This document shows, one piece after another, positions 11,613 to 22,966 of a DNA stretch of 64,000 bases (within the stretch, counting starts at the first letter, position 1; every line of letters begins with the position of its first letter). The translations under genes and the position numbers were made by a program. Origin of the DNA: Tetragonia tetragonoides (Eukaryota; Streptophyta; Magnoliopsida; Caryophyllales; Aizoaceae); assembly GCA_038025085.1 (NCBI GenBank), contig CM076147.1, positions 3,267,501 through 3,331,500 of the forward strand, written 5' to 3'. Under the pieces are notes generated by a model, which was not told the origin of the DNA, searched no databases, and saw only the letters and a list, made by a program, of their open reading frames with translations.

Positions 11613-12590
11613 CAGGGGCGGATTTAGAGGGGTGCGCAAGGATGCTAGACCACCTGATTAATTAAGAAAAAGTTGAGGAAAGCAAAAGAAAAGGGGGATA
11701 AAAGATCGAATATACCCAAAAGGCCACCGGTTTATAGTTGTTGAAGAAGCAAAAGGGGGCTATAATCGTAAACCTAAAAAAGCAAGCTGGCATATGGGTC
11801 TTACACACTCACGTGTTGTTGGACTGTCTCACCGCAAATTTCATTTTCTCTCTCTATTCGTCTCTCACTCTCTTATTTCATATATCTATGCAATCAGCCA
11901 ATCATCATTAAACCTGGAATGTGTCAGGGAAGTGTACCGTTAATACCTTACATATGTAGTACTGTGGCATCTGAGTACATATCTAAACCCCTCCCATATC
12001 TAAACAGGATTGCTCATACTTTTGCGGTTTGGGCGGCAAGCTCTTCTTTTGTTAAAACTTTGCTTCCGGAAGAGTTCCTCCATGTTAGCGGTATATAGGT
12101 TGTATGCTTATTTTTTTTTTGGTTCTCTTGAATACAACCAAGCAATCTTTCAACGAGCCAAAAAAAAAAAAAAAAAGCCCTCCCAAGGCAAACAAGAAAG
12201 ATAAAAAAAATTAAATTGATAATGGACTAGCTTATTAAATCTACGAAATGCTAAAATCCAAATAAAGTAACAATAAAGATTCGTCTCTTTAGGGTGTATA
12301 TTTCATATCCTTTCAAAAAAAAAAAAAGAAGTGTATATTTCATATCAAAAGGAAGATATTAAGGGTGCGTTTGTTAGAGCTTACACGGACATTTCAGTTT
12401 AGTTTAGGTGTCAATTCAGTAATTTCAAAAATTCAGTTAAATGATATTCAGTGATGCTGAGTTCGGAGACATACATTTTGTCTCACAAATCAAGTTGTGT
12501 TCAATTTAGTTCAGTAGTGTCCTGTTTAGTAAAGTTAAAATCAAACTTCATTAGTGCCACCCCAATATAAGATTCCTAGATACGCCACTC
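11613..12590. mobile_element. Non-autonomous hAT element, 978 bp
   Basis: Left terminus CAGGGGCGGATTTAG and right terminus ending CTAGATACGCCACTC form imperfect inverted repeats. An exact 8-bp target duplication, CATACACT, lies at 11605-11612 and 12591-12598; 8 bp is the hAT signature. There is no transposase. The element contains homopolymer runs and a nested PIF/Harbinger-like MITE from 12363. Confidence 0.8.
12360..12545. mobile_element. PIF/Harbinger-like MITE, right end lost, nested in the hAT element
   Basis: TAA (12360-12362) precedes GGGTGCGTTTGTTAGAGC, the left terminus of the same family as 55127-55377. Internal TTCAGTTTAG-type words match that copy. The right inverted terminus is missing. 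Confidence 0.65.
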
Positions 12591-12598
12591 CATACACT

Positions 12599-13400
12599 TA
12601 TATGGTTATACCTTATTTTATGCATATAGATGGTTTTGGGTCAGAGTAATGGGTACTACTTAGGATATGATCAAGGGACTGTGAAGTTTTCACTTGCCTT
12701 TACTGACCTGAGAGACGACCTCTATAAGCTCTGATGAGGATATATTTTTTCCTTTATTTTCCTTCTTAACACTTCTAAAGATTACATGAAATTGCATGGG
12801 TACTTATGTCTATTGCAATCTGCTGTTAAATTGCTATGTGTAACAGAATGACCCAATATTATGCCGAGTGATTTCCCTACTTTTACCGCAAAATATTTAA
12901 ATCCGATTCTCTTTTGAAAGTGGATGATTTGCTGAAATGAGGTTGGAGGAATTACACAGGCTTGTGAAGAAGTTATAATGAAATAAAAGAAGGAATTCAG
13001 GTGGGGCTTCATCTCACTCAGTGCATGCATTGGAACAACATTTGCCAATCTAAGAGCATCATTATTGGTACCTCTACCAAATATTGCTTAAAACACTATT
13101 CAAGTTGACACCTCACTTTTAAGCACACCTTCCCCAAGTTGATGTTTGACGGTTCGAAAAGCAGAGCAGTCACAAATAATAGAACGTTGGTGATGGACCT
13201 TCTGTCTAAAATGTGGCAGTTGCAGGCTGATGTCAATGCTGAAGCTAACTAGCTCAGTGCATCTGACGAGTGTAAACTAGAATTTAACACTACTATAGTA
13301 TTTGTCATGTGTTTACAAGAGTGTTGCTATCGAAATTGTATAGTGTTTTTTTCCCCTCCCCTAAAGTTTATTATTAATTAATTTCCCGGACTTTGGGGAT
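12599..13400. other. Host-like segment, right part, no gene recognised
   Basis: Sequence resumes after the hAT duplication. An 88-codon frame on the minus strand (12782-13048) shows no family features and is probably chance. Confidence 0.25.
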
Positions 13401-13880
13401 CATTAGTAGAGTGTAAGAATACGGAGTATGTAAGTTAGAGGTGCACTCTATATATGGTGTTTGGTGTAGTATTGAGATTAATTAGCCCTCATATGAAATT
13501 GAAATGACTATTTGAGTTGTTTAAAATTAAATAATTGAATAATAAATTGTAGAGCTTCTAGGATTCGCAAATCAAACCATAAGAATTCTATATACTCGCA
13601 ACTTTCTGCAAGAGTGTGGGATTCTATAATTTAATCAAAAAAAAAACAAAAAACAAAAAAAAAACAAAAAAAAAATCTTCTAAAAAAGTGCCTAATGTTT
13701 TATTTTAAAAGTAGTGAATGATATGTTTTGACACCTCCAATTATTAAAGAAAAAACAAAATTGACCTTATAGTTCCTTTAACTATAATATGACAACTTCT
13801 TTTACAAGGGTATAAATTAATTAATATTTCTATTAATTTATTTTTATCAAAATCGTGCATCACATCTTAGCTTATATTGA
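13401..13880. other. AT-rich non-coding stretch
   Basis: Includes a poly-A-rich tract near 13636-13676. Nothing else recognised. Confidence 0.35.
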
Positions 13881-13912
13881 TAAATAGCTTACTCAATTTT
13901 ACATATATATAT

Positions 13913-14203
13913 TGATAAATAGCAATAAATACATGGGTAATTAAAAAGAAACTAAAAATTATTTTATTTTATTTAATAAGAAATAAGTAACATAAGTATT
14001 ATATTTATTATCTTAAAAAAAATTATAAATTCACTAAAAATGTAATCTCTTTGTTAAATATTTTTTTTTTCTTTATAAAAAGATTATTATTTTTCTTTGC
14101 TACTCCTATTATTCAACTTTATATATTGATATGATTAAAAAAATTTATCATATTTCTTCTAATAACAGAGTGTGCATGATAAACAAGAAAGGATGAAATC
14201 TAG
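13913..14203 (+). mobile_element. Degenerate copy of the ~340-bp Helitron-like repeat
   Basis: It shares the family's internal words (AATAAATACATGGGTAATTA, CTACTCCTATTATTCAACTT, GATAAACAAGAA) and ends GAAATCTAG|T. The terminal hairpin has been lost and the first part is diverged. Confidence 0.6.
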
Positions 14204-14699
14204 TATGAAAAATTCTTCGGTGGTTGCCAACCACCATATTTAGGGCTAACCATTGTATCAGGAGTAATCTGAGCGATCCATTTACTAATTCAAGATCTAA
14301 GTCGTCGATTTTACTTATATTATTTAAATGACCTAATTTCTTTATGTAATTTTTGCTGATAATTATAAAATAGGTTAATTATTTACAAAATAAATTTATA
14401 GAATTTTCGGAAATTATTTTCCAAATTAGAATTTTATAATTATTGGGGGAAAAATTAGATTTTGTGGGTGAAAATTTTCTCAAATAAATCAAACCAATTA
14501 ATCTATTTTAATGGGCATATTATCCTCATCTTCGTTGATTGATGTCAATTTTCATGGTTGAAGCTCCATCCTCTTTTTCTGTATTCCATGGAAGAACATT
14601 TGAAGGCTTCATCCGAGGTTGAAGAAGATTGGAGGGAGCCGTTGACATTTATTAACCTGTGAAATTTGCAACTGTTGAAAAAAGCATGAAGGGAACTGC
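14204..14699. other. Non-coding AT-rich stretch
   Basis: No gene, tandem repeat or terminal repeat recognised. Confidence 0.35.
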
Positions 14700-14708
14700 G
14701 AACTCAAG

Positions 14709-14842
14709 GAGGAATTATTGTATAGTAGGAGCACTGCTCCCTTCTCTCACAAAATAGAAAATTATCAATTTGAATTTAGAGTGGGCTGCACATATTTTGT
14801 GAGAGGAGGGAGCAATGCTTCTGGACTATGCAATAATTTCTC
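14709..14842. mobile_element. Palindromic MITE with 9-bp target duplication (Mutator-type)
   Basis: Two inverted arms of about 48-50 bp (14709-14756 and 14793-14842) begin GAGGAATTATTG and end CAATAATTTCTC. A 9-bp duplication, GAACTCAAG, lies at 14700-14708 and 14843-14851. The size of the duplication points to the Mutator superfamily. The transcript would fold into one long hairpin. Confidence 0.75.
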
Positions 14843-14851
14843 GAACTCAAG

Positions 14852-15155
14852 ACCTTGAGGATACAGTAAATGCCTATTGCCAGTGGGCTAAGCCTAATTT
14901 ATTGTTGTTAAGGTGGACAATAATATATATATAAATCAAACTTATTATTACCTTACTTTGGGTTATAATTCCGCAGCAATATGTAGGCCATTGAGTTGAG
15001 GGATGTGGACTAGTGGGCTTGAACTATGAAATCTGATTCCGAAATGCCCTTTTTGTTTTTGTTTTTGTTGCTGCTATTAATATTATTATTAGTATTAATA
15101 TACAGAGTAGTCATATTGTTCATTTCTGGCAATGAATGAAGAAAAAATATTAATA
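14852..15155. other. Non-coding spacer
   Basis: AT-rich, with a short triplet run near 15073-15100. Nothing else recognised. Confidence 0.35.
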
Positions 15156-15471
15156 CTAGATTTCGTGCCCGTGCGATGCACGGGTTCTTGTTCATCGTCC
15201 TCTTTTATTAGAATCAATATAATAATTTTTTTAATCATATCAATAAATAAAGTTGAATAATAGGAGTAGCAAGGAACAATAATAATCTTTTTCACACATT
15301 TAACATAGAAATTACATTTTTAGTGAATAAATAATATACTTTTGTTAGGATAATACTTTTGTTACTTTTTTTATCAAAATAAAATAAAAGTTTTTTTGAT
15401 TTCTTTTTAATCACCCATGCATTTATGACTATTTATTATCTATTCAATGCCACCTTGGTGAGAACTCAATT
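15156..15471 (-). mobile_element. Helitron-like repeat, copy B
   Basis: On the minus strand it starts TTGAGTTCTCACCAAG and ends with a hairpin (CCCGTGC and GCACGGG around a 3-base loop), then CACGAAATCTAG followed by T. A short 3' hairpin about 10 bp before CTRR, with an A|T-type target, is the Helitron hallmark. There is no coding capacity. Confidence 0.7.
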
Positions 15472-15482
15472 ATACATATATA

Positions 15483-15829
15483 CTAGATTTCGTGCCCGTG
15501 CGATGCACGGGTTCTTGTTTATCATCCTCCGTTATTAGAATTAATATAATAATTTTTTATTATAATATCGATATATAAGTTTGAATAATAGGAGTAGAAA
15601 TGAAAAATAATAATTTTTTTATCAACAAAAAAAACACATTTAACAAAGAAATTTTATTTGTAGTGAATATATAATATTTTTTTAAGATAATAAATAAAAT
15701 ACTTATGTTACTTATTTTTATTAAAATAAAATTAAACTATTTTTAATTTCTTTTTAATCACCCATACATTTATTACTATTTATTACTATTTATTACCTAT
15801 TTAATATCACCTTGGTGAGAACTCAATTA
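15483..15829 (-). mobile_element. Helitron-like repeat, copy C
   Basis: Same organisation as copy B, next to it and in the same orientation. It has a complete 3' hairpin and CTAG terminus, and ends in the GAGAACTCAAT complement at the other side. Confidence 0.7.
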
Positions 15830-15839
15830 TATATATATA

Positions 15840-15873
15840 CTAGGTTTTATCCCCGTGCTTCGCACGGGCTCGT

Positions 15874-15875
<2 letters not shown>
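15840..15875 (-). mobile_element. 3' end of a second Helitron-like family
   Basis: On the minus strand it reads GAGCCCGTGCGAAGCACGGG then GATAAAACCTAG|T. The palindrome resembles that of the neighbours but the sequence next to CTAG differs, so this is another family. The rest is lost in the adjoining AT repeat. Confidence 0.55.

Positions 15876-15948
<73 letters not shown>
15876..15948. repeat. (AT)n microsatellite
   Basis: About 73 bp of AT dinucleotides separating the minus-oriented copies on the left from the plus-oriented copies on the right. Confidence 0.95.
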
Positions 15949-15953
<5 letters not shown>

Positions 15954-16266
15954 TGAGTTCTCACCAAGCATTGAATAGGTAATAAATAGCCATAAATGCA
16001 TGGGTGATTAAAAAAAAATTAAAAATAATTTTTTTTTATTTTAATAAAAAATAAGTAACATACGTATTATATTTATTATCCTAAAAAAATATTATACATT
16101 CACTAAAAATGTAATTTTTTTATTAAAAAAATTATAATTGCTACTTGCTACTCCTATTATTCAACTTTATATATTATTTTGATTAAAAAATTTTATTATA
16201 TTTCTTCTAATAACGGAGTATGCATGATAAACAAGAACCAGTGCATCGCACGGGTACGAAATCTAG
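15949..16266 (+). mobile_element. Helitron-like repeat, copy E
   Basis: Starts AGTTGAGTTCTCACCAAG and ends with the palindrome (one arm base changed, CCAGTGC) and ACGAAATCTAG|T. Same family as copies B and C but on the opposite strand. Confidence 0.7.
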
Positions 16267-16277
16267 TATATATGTAA

Positions 16278-16608
16278 AATTGAGTTCTCACCAAGAATTG
16301 ATTAGGTAATAAATAGCCATAAATACATGGGTGATTAAAAAGAAATTAAAAATAATTTTAATAAGAAATAAGTAACATAATTATTATATTTATTATGCAA
16401 AAAAATAATAATATTATACATTTACTAAAATGTAATTTCTTTGTTAATTTTTTTTTTTTTTGTTAATAAAAATATTATTATTGTTCTTCGCTACTCCTAT
16501 TATTCAACTTTTACATAATGATAAGATTAAAAAATTATTATATTTCTTCTAATAAGGGAGTATGCATGATAAACAAGAACCCGTGCATCGCACGGGCACG
16601 AAATCTAG
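16278..16608 (+). mobile_element. Helitron-like repeat, copy F
   Basis: Follows copy E head to tail after a TATATATGTAAAA linker. It has a complete hairpin and CACGAAATCTAG|T terminus. Confidence 0.7.
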
Positions 16609-17815
16609 TTTAATAATATAATGCTATATTTGATGTGAAGTTATTAATATTTTTTGTAAAATATTTTTTATTTTATTTTTGCAAATATTTCTATCCATAG
16701 GAAGCAACATGCTAATTCTTGAAAATGATATTTTTATGCCACCTTCATTTGTTATGATATTGGACTAAGCTTAGATAGATAATAAAAATAGTATATGTAC
16801 ACTAATTTTAATAAGTAATTTAATTAATGAAAATAATGAATAAACTCATTTTGCATTAACGGTATATGTGCACTAAAAGTTGATAGTACATGCTCGTTTT
16901 ATTTCGCATACTAAAACTATGTGACAAAGTTGAGCACATGTGGCGTCTAAGTATCATCTTTACACGAACATTTCCTCTTATGTGATGCCTACGTGTCATC
17001 ACCATACGAAAAAAACACAGCTTTTATAGGATATATACATATATATCTCGTTTTGAAGCATTTTTCAAATCCAATCCAATTGAGTTAGATTTATAATTTT
17101 TTGACTTAGGTTACTAAAATTATTTTATTTTATAATTTAGAAATATGTTAATAAATATGTAATTAAGTCAACTAATGATGAGATATTAATGATGGATGAT
17201 GTTTCATGCTACGTGGCAAGTTTGTGCTTACGTGTCGGCTTACTTGTCATGCCCACACGACGTGGCTTGCCTATGTGGCGTCTCACGTGTCGGCACCACA
17301 CGAAAAAGGACCCAGTTATATGTGTGTGTATATATATATATAATAATTCATTTTCGTCCAATTACTTCCAATTTCTTATGAGCTAATACTTTCTTGTCTC
17401 TGTTAAAGTCCACTTCAACAAAGGTGGGTTTAACTTTTGAATTTATTTCCCAATAAGTCGTCTCAATTCTAATTTAAATGCCTATTAACATGTAGTGTTG
17501 ATGGATTCTCAAAATAAAAAAAAAATTAAAAAAAAATGTAGTATTGATGATATGTAGGCATTCAACTTATTTTATTTGAACAATTCCAAACTATTGAAGT
17601 TCAAGGCTTTTAAATTTTGAACTCAATATATAAGTAATCATAAAACACTTAAATATATCATGATGGTGAAATAATTTCTTTTCTTCTTTAGTTTTCAAAA
17701 TTTTCCTCTTCAAACCAATGGCCCCCACACTGATTTGAGATTTTTGGGCTTGGCATATATGACTGTTAGGCCTGATTCTAAAATGCCCTTCATAGGGTTC
17801 AATAAGTAACCCTTA

Positions 17816-17817
<2 letters not shown>
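16609..17817. other. Non-coding; possible Helitron-like internal sequence
   Basis: Two blocks (near 16930-17010 and 17207-17310) carry repeated words such as GTGGCGTCT, CACGTGTCGG and CACCACACGA. Similar words recur near 35690-35740 and 36055-36120, so this looks like part of a dispersed repeat. Apparent ORFs at 17189-17386 overlap these words and look like chance. Confidence 0.35.

Positions 17818-17889
<72 letters not shown>
17818..17889. repeat. (ATT)n microsatellite
   Basis: About 24 ATT triplets without interruption. Confidence 0.97.
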
Positions 17890-17890
<1 letters not shown>

Positions 17891-17986
17891 TTCTGAACAT
17901 TATTTGTGTTGTTGGTGTTTATTAATTTTGTATTAATAATATAAGTAAATTAATTATTTTTGTTTTATTAATCTATGGTATATTTG

Positions 17987-18812
17987 TGGCTTAGGCTATA
18001 TATATTATCGTGGGTGCTTTATTTTTGCATTCTATATTATATAGGGTATATTGGCGCATCAGTCTAGTATTATCGTGGGTGTTTTATTATCAAATCCTAT
18101 ATTATATAGGGTATATTAGTGGCTTAGTCTATTATTTATGCGCATTCTTTTATATTGAGTCCTATATTGTGTAAATTATATTAGTGGCTTAGTGTAGTAT
18201 TCCCGAAAATTCTTTCATTATTTAGTCTTATATTGTCTAAGGTATATTAGTGGCTTAGTTTATTTGTTATTTCCGATGGTGCTTTCATTATTGAATCCTC
18301 TATTGTTGTATAGGCTATATTAGTGACTTAGTCTATTATTCCCGGGGGTTCTTTCATTATTAAGTCCTATATTGTTTAGGGTATATTAGTGGTTTAGTTT
18401 ATTAATCCTGGGGGGTTCTTTCATGATCGAGTCCTGTATTGCCAAGGGTATATTAGCTAGTGGATTAGTCTATTATACTCGGGGGTGCTTTCATTATTGA
18501 ATCCTCTATTATATAGGGTATATTAATGCATTATTCTATTATTCATAGGGGTGCTTTCATTATTGACTTCTATATTGTACATAGTGTATTAGTGGATTAG
18601 TCTATTATTACTAAGGGTTTTTCATTATTGAATCATATATTGTCTAGGGTATATTAGTGGTTTAGTCTTCTTAATTTTGGGGGTGCTTTTATTACTAAAT
18701 CATGTATATTGTCTGGGGCATATTAGTGACTTAGACTAGTATGCCCGGTCGGGGGTGCTTTCTCTATTGAATCTTATATTGTATAGGGTATATTAGTGCC
18801 TTATTCTATTTA
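17987..18812 (+). repeat. Minisatellite, ~66-bp unit, about 12 copies
   Basis: The unit contains TAGTGGCTTAGTCTATTATT, then GGGGGTGCTTTCATTATTGA, then TCCTATATTGTATAGGGTAT. Twelve units plus a partial one can be lined up, all in the same orientation, with a few length changes. Copies differ noticeably, so the array is old. No reading frame is conserved across units. Confidence 0.9.
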
Positions 18813-19154
18813 AACTTGAATGTATTTGTGTATTGTGTTTCATGTTGTAGGAGAATTTTAATACTTTACGAGTCATCATAATAACTTGTTATAATGTAGT
18901 TTTATTTTTAACGGATGATAATTTATCAATTTTAAAGTTGTAATGGAAATGATGTGTATTGCTTAATTTAATTATGTAAACAATGAATTTTATCAAATTA
19001 TTGAAACATTCAAATGATTGCGCCATTGCAATTTTGTGCTTAGTTTCGTTGTTTTTGGATGATTGAGCTTGAATTTTTGTTGTGTTTGCATGATGGATCT
19101 TCTAGTTCCTTTAGTTGTTTGGTTTTCCTATGTTCAGTCGATCCTGAACCACAT
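18813..19154. other. Spacer between two tandem-repeat families
   Basis: AT-rich and non-coding. Confidence 0.35.
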
Positions 19155-19655
19155 CAATGGTAATGATTCCCTAAATTGAATAATAGTGTTTTACATAATT
19201 TTCAGTTGCTTTTGAGGGGATGTCTATATTGAAGTGGATAGAGATTTAAATTTCATGCTTGTGATTTTGTTCCACCTTTAAATATTGGGCGTTACTAAAC
19301 CATGGGATAGTCGCGACGAAATTTGTGCTTGGTAATGATTCGTTAAATTGAGTAACTGTGTTTCAGTCGCTTTTAAAGGGATGTTCAGATTGCTGTCGAT
19401 AGCGATTTAAATGTGAATTTGTATCACCTTTAAAACTTAGGCGTCACTAAATCATAGGATAGTTGCGACAGGATTTATACTCGGTAATGATTTGTTAAAT
19501 TAACTGTACTTTGCCTGATTTTTCAATCACTTTTGAGGAGATGCCCAGATTGCAGTGGATGTCGATTCAATATTTGTTGCTTGTAATGTTGTTCCACCTT
19601 TGAAAATGGGGTGTCACTAGACCATAGGATAGTTACGACTTAATGTTTGCTCATA
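19155..19655 (+). repeat. Tandem repeat, ~153-174-bp unit, three copies
   Basis: Units start at GGTAATGATTCCCTAAATTG (about 19157), GGTAATGATTCGTTAAATTG (about 19331) and GGTAATGATTTGTTAAATTA (about 19484). Each also contains a variant of GTTCCACCTTTAAA and CATAGGATAGTTGCGAC. Confidence 0.85.
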
Positions 19656-20334
19656 TAGTGAAGAATAATGTGACCAAAGGAATGGAAAAAATGAACGTTT
19701 GTTTGTTGTATGTTGTTTGTTTTTATGTCATTTATGTTGAATTGAACCTCGGTTTTATTTCTTAACTAGTTGTGGGGATTCATATTGACTACCTTATTGA
19801 TATTAGTTAGTTAAAGCATAGTAGCCTGTTAGGTGAACCCAATAATATATAGATGTGTTTCTAATTAGGTTGTTCATTTTATTTACTTAAGACTGAGAAA
19901 GTTGTCAGTGGGACCCAATGTTATGGAGGTGTTTCTATTTGTTGTATTATGTGTGTTGATTACTTTTGTGGCATCTGTATACTGTTGGAGTTCACTGTAT
20001 TTGCATTTCCATCCAAGTGACCATGGTCAATCTCACAATGTTAATGGACATCTTCAAGTGATGTGTTATTTAGGTTTGTTTCATATGGTTCCTTAATTAT
20101 TTGGTTGTAACTCAATATATTTTTATTCCTAACTAAACGTATATGGCCTTTTAGATGTCAAGCAAAACTAATAATGATGAACCATGAAATAGGGGATGAT
20201 AGGGTGGCTTCATTGATAGTGTTTTAATCAATTGGTTTTTTTTTTAAGGTTTGTTTGGTTTAAAGACTTGTGTAATAGTGGTATTGAGCTATATGTTTCT
20301 TTTAGGGTTTATCTTTCTTTGGTTTTGGATTTGG
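19656..20334. other. Non-coding stretch between tandem repeats
   Basis: A 64-codon frame at 19902-20096 has no recognisable family and is probably chance. Confidence 0.3.
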
Positions 20335-20750
20335 ATGAAAATCAAATTTTCCACTTAACCGTCCAAAAATCATATGTCAAAACTTATTTTGTAATCTCCA
20401 TGGCTTTGGAAGTAATTTTAACAGTTCCACCTAAACTTAGATTTCGTTAAACCTTTAAAATTTATTAGCAATTATGATTATTTGTTGTTCACATTATTAG
20501 TTGTGAATTTGTGCAGGAAGAAATCAAATTTTCCACTTAACCGTCCTGATAAAAAAAATTATAGGTCCAAACTTATTTGTAATCTCTATGACTTTGGATG
20601 TAATTTTGAGAGTTCCACCTAAACCTAGATTTATTTAAGCCTTTAAATTTTCTGAACAATTATGACTGTTTGTTGTTTGTATTGTTAATTGTGAATTTGT
20701 GTAGGAAGAAATCAAATTTCCTCCTTAGCCGTCCAAAAATGTAGGAAGTG
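20335..20750 (+). repeat. Tandem repeat, ~185-bp unit, 2.3 copies
   Basis: The words AAATCAAATTTTCCACTTAA and CAGTTCCACCTAAACTTAG recur at about 20340, 20522 and 20708. The unit ends GTGAATTTGTGCAGGAAG. Confidence 0.85.
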
Positions 20751-21727
20751 TTGGTGCAACACATTATTCCCAAAATGATGATACAAGCGAAGGTGAACTT
20801 CGCAACCACGTCCAAGTAGGAGTATTCTTGGTGCAACACATTATTTCCAAAACGCCACCACCTTGCTCACAAGTCTTAAGGATTTTAAGAGGAATAATAG
20901 TGAGTACGAGTATGCAAAGTCGGAGTATTGTTGTTTCGTTATTAAGGACATTATGGAGCATGACTCACAATTTCTGGGCCACACATATGGTCCTATTGGT
21001 ATGATGTCTTAAAATACACCCCCGTATTGAAAGGCGCATTGGTAGGGATAGGGGTTGACTAGGAGAATTTGGTAGTTTGTAAAAATATTTTTTGGGTGGT
21101 AATATTTGAAAATGATTTTGCCTAAACCTGACGTTTGGTAACTACTAATATATTATATATGATGGTTTTGATTTAATGTGGTGTTTCTAAATTTGAGTTT
21201 TTTGTAAATTCTAATTTAATTTTTTGATTTTGTGGTCGTACAATGATCGAATTTAATGATGTTAATTCTATCCATGGACAAAATTACTTGAGATTTGATT
21301 ATGAAATTACTTAAATTGCCTTTGTGACGTTACATTAGGCTTACCAACTATCAACTTTGATCAGATTTTTAAAGTTTCGGACGACGGGTTCATTTTAATA
21401 AAAAGAGATACTATTTTGGTTTACTTTTTCATAGTTCAAAGTGCCAACAATTAATAGAGTTGAAATTTTTTGTGTTGAAAATTGGTATGAAAATAATGGT
21501 AATGATGATTTAGTCGTTTTCTCAGAAACCCATTGAAAAGATATTTTCAGAATTCCAAGAATTTAATAACAATACGGAAACCAAAATCGATTGGGTACAA
21601 AACGTTCAAAAAAAGAACATAATATCTTCATTATTAGAAACAAAAGATGGTGTGATAAAAAATAAAAATTAAAAAAAAATATATGGTGATTTTCAAATAA
21701 TATTAGTGATTTAAAAAATTAAATTTG

Positions 21728-21729
<2 letters not shown>
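20751..21729. other. Non-coding stretch
   Basis: GTGCAACACATTATTCCCAA recurs with small changes at about 20754 and 20830. No gene is recognised in the rest. Confidence 0.35.

Positions 21730-21824
<95 letters not shown>
21730..21824. repeat. (ATT)n microsatellite
   Basis: About 95 bp of ATT triplets, directly followed by a TTCAGTTCA-rich MITE relic. Confidence 0.97.
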
Positions 21825-21826
<2 letters not shown>

Positions 21827-22305
21827 CTGAACCGAGCGGTACTGAACTGAGCTGAACTAAATTGAATGGCACTGAACTGAACTAAAATTAAGTTGTTGAA
21901 CCGTAGCTTTGTTAGATACACGACTTGGTCTGTTCTCCCCAACTGAAAAACGTTTATATTTGTTACTGAAAATTTATTTTTGTGAACTTCGTTGAACTTT
22001 ATTTAACTTTGTTGAAGTTTGTTTATTTTTGTTGAATTTTGTTGATTCAAGTGTTTTTTATAACTAGTTTGTTTAACTTTGTTTAACTTTTTGTTTTTGG
22101 AAAATGGTGAAAGATTATCATTCCATCTCCCAATGGTATGCCAAGGTGGCATCCAGAGGCTTCAACTGTACACTTAAAAGAATGCTAGGGAAGCATTCTA
22201 ACGGAAAATACCGGGAAATGTTATCTATCCTAGTACAATAAGCACTAGAAAAGCAAAAATTATCCTAACAAAGGAGTAAGCATGTCATCTCCTCTATCAA
22301 TGACT

Positions 22306-22789
22306 TTAAGCGACATAATGCGAATGCAGACTTTGGCCTTGATCTGTTGAGCTCCTTTTGACCACCTGGAATATCCTAGTGTTTCTCTCCTTCCGTAGCT
22401 CATAGATTGTAGCTATTAAGGAGCATCTTTTCTGCCTGTGTTGCCAAGCTTTCCCCCTCAAGTTATTTCTGAACCAGTGGAGCTCATGCTTGAGGCTAAG
22501 ACCTTTGCGAGTAATGCCATTACATAAGAGCACCTGTTGCCATACCTCCGTTGCAAAAGGGCAGGGGAAAAAAAAGATGTTGAATGGACTCACTATCACT
22601 AGTACAGAGGGCACAACGATTGACAAAAGTTAACCCTCTCTTGGCTAGGTTATCAACAGTGGGGAGGCCCTCTTGCAAGGCCATGGTAGTTGTGACTGTG
22701 TGCCTGGGGACAACAGAGGGATCCCAAACAACACTGCTCCATGTAACTTTGGGACTAGCAGGCTTGAGGAAAGCATAGACTTTACTCAC
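22306..22789 (-). pseudogene. LINE C-terminal zinc-binding (zf-RVT-type) domain
   Basis: The frame reads PTVDNLAKRGLTFVNRCALC, then SESIQHLFFPCPF across a frameshift near 22560, then WFRNNLRGKAW and KERNTRIFQ. The Cys-x2-Cys and His pattern and the RNTRIF end are typical of plant L1-type LINE C-termini. It follows the RT fragment after another break near 22790-22967. Confidence 0.75.
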
Positions 22790-22966
22790 ATTTAACTTGC
22801 CATTAGTGCTCCAGGAGTCAAAGAGGTGAATAGCAGCAGCTATGGACTCAGCTTTGCTAATAATCTCATCCCTGACAGCAAGGATGCCACGCCAGGCCCA
22901 GGAACTCTCCTGATTAACACTACACTACCAAACAGTAGAGCTTCTCATTTTATAAGTTGCAACCCA

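Noticed and set aside
12782..13048. 88-codon minus-strand gene
   Set aside because: No domain, no splice or codon pattern suggesting selection; length is within chance for this window.
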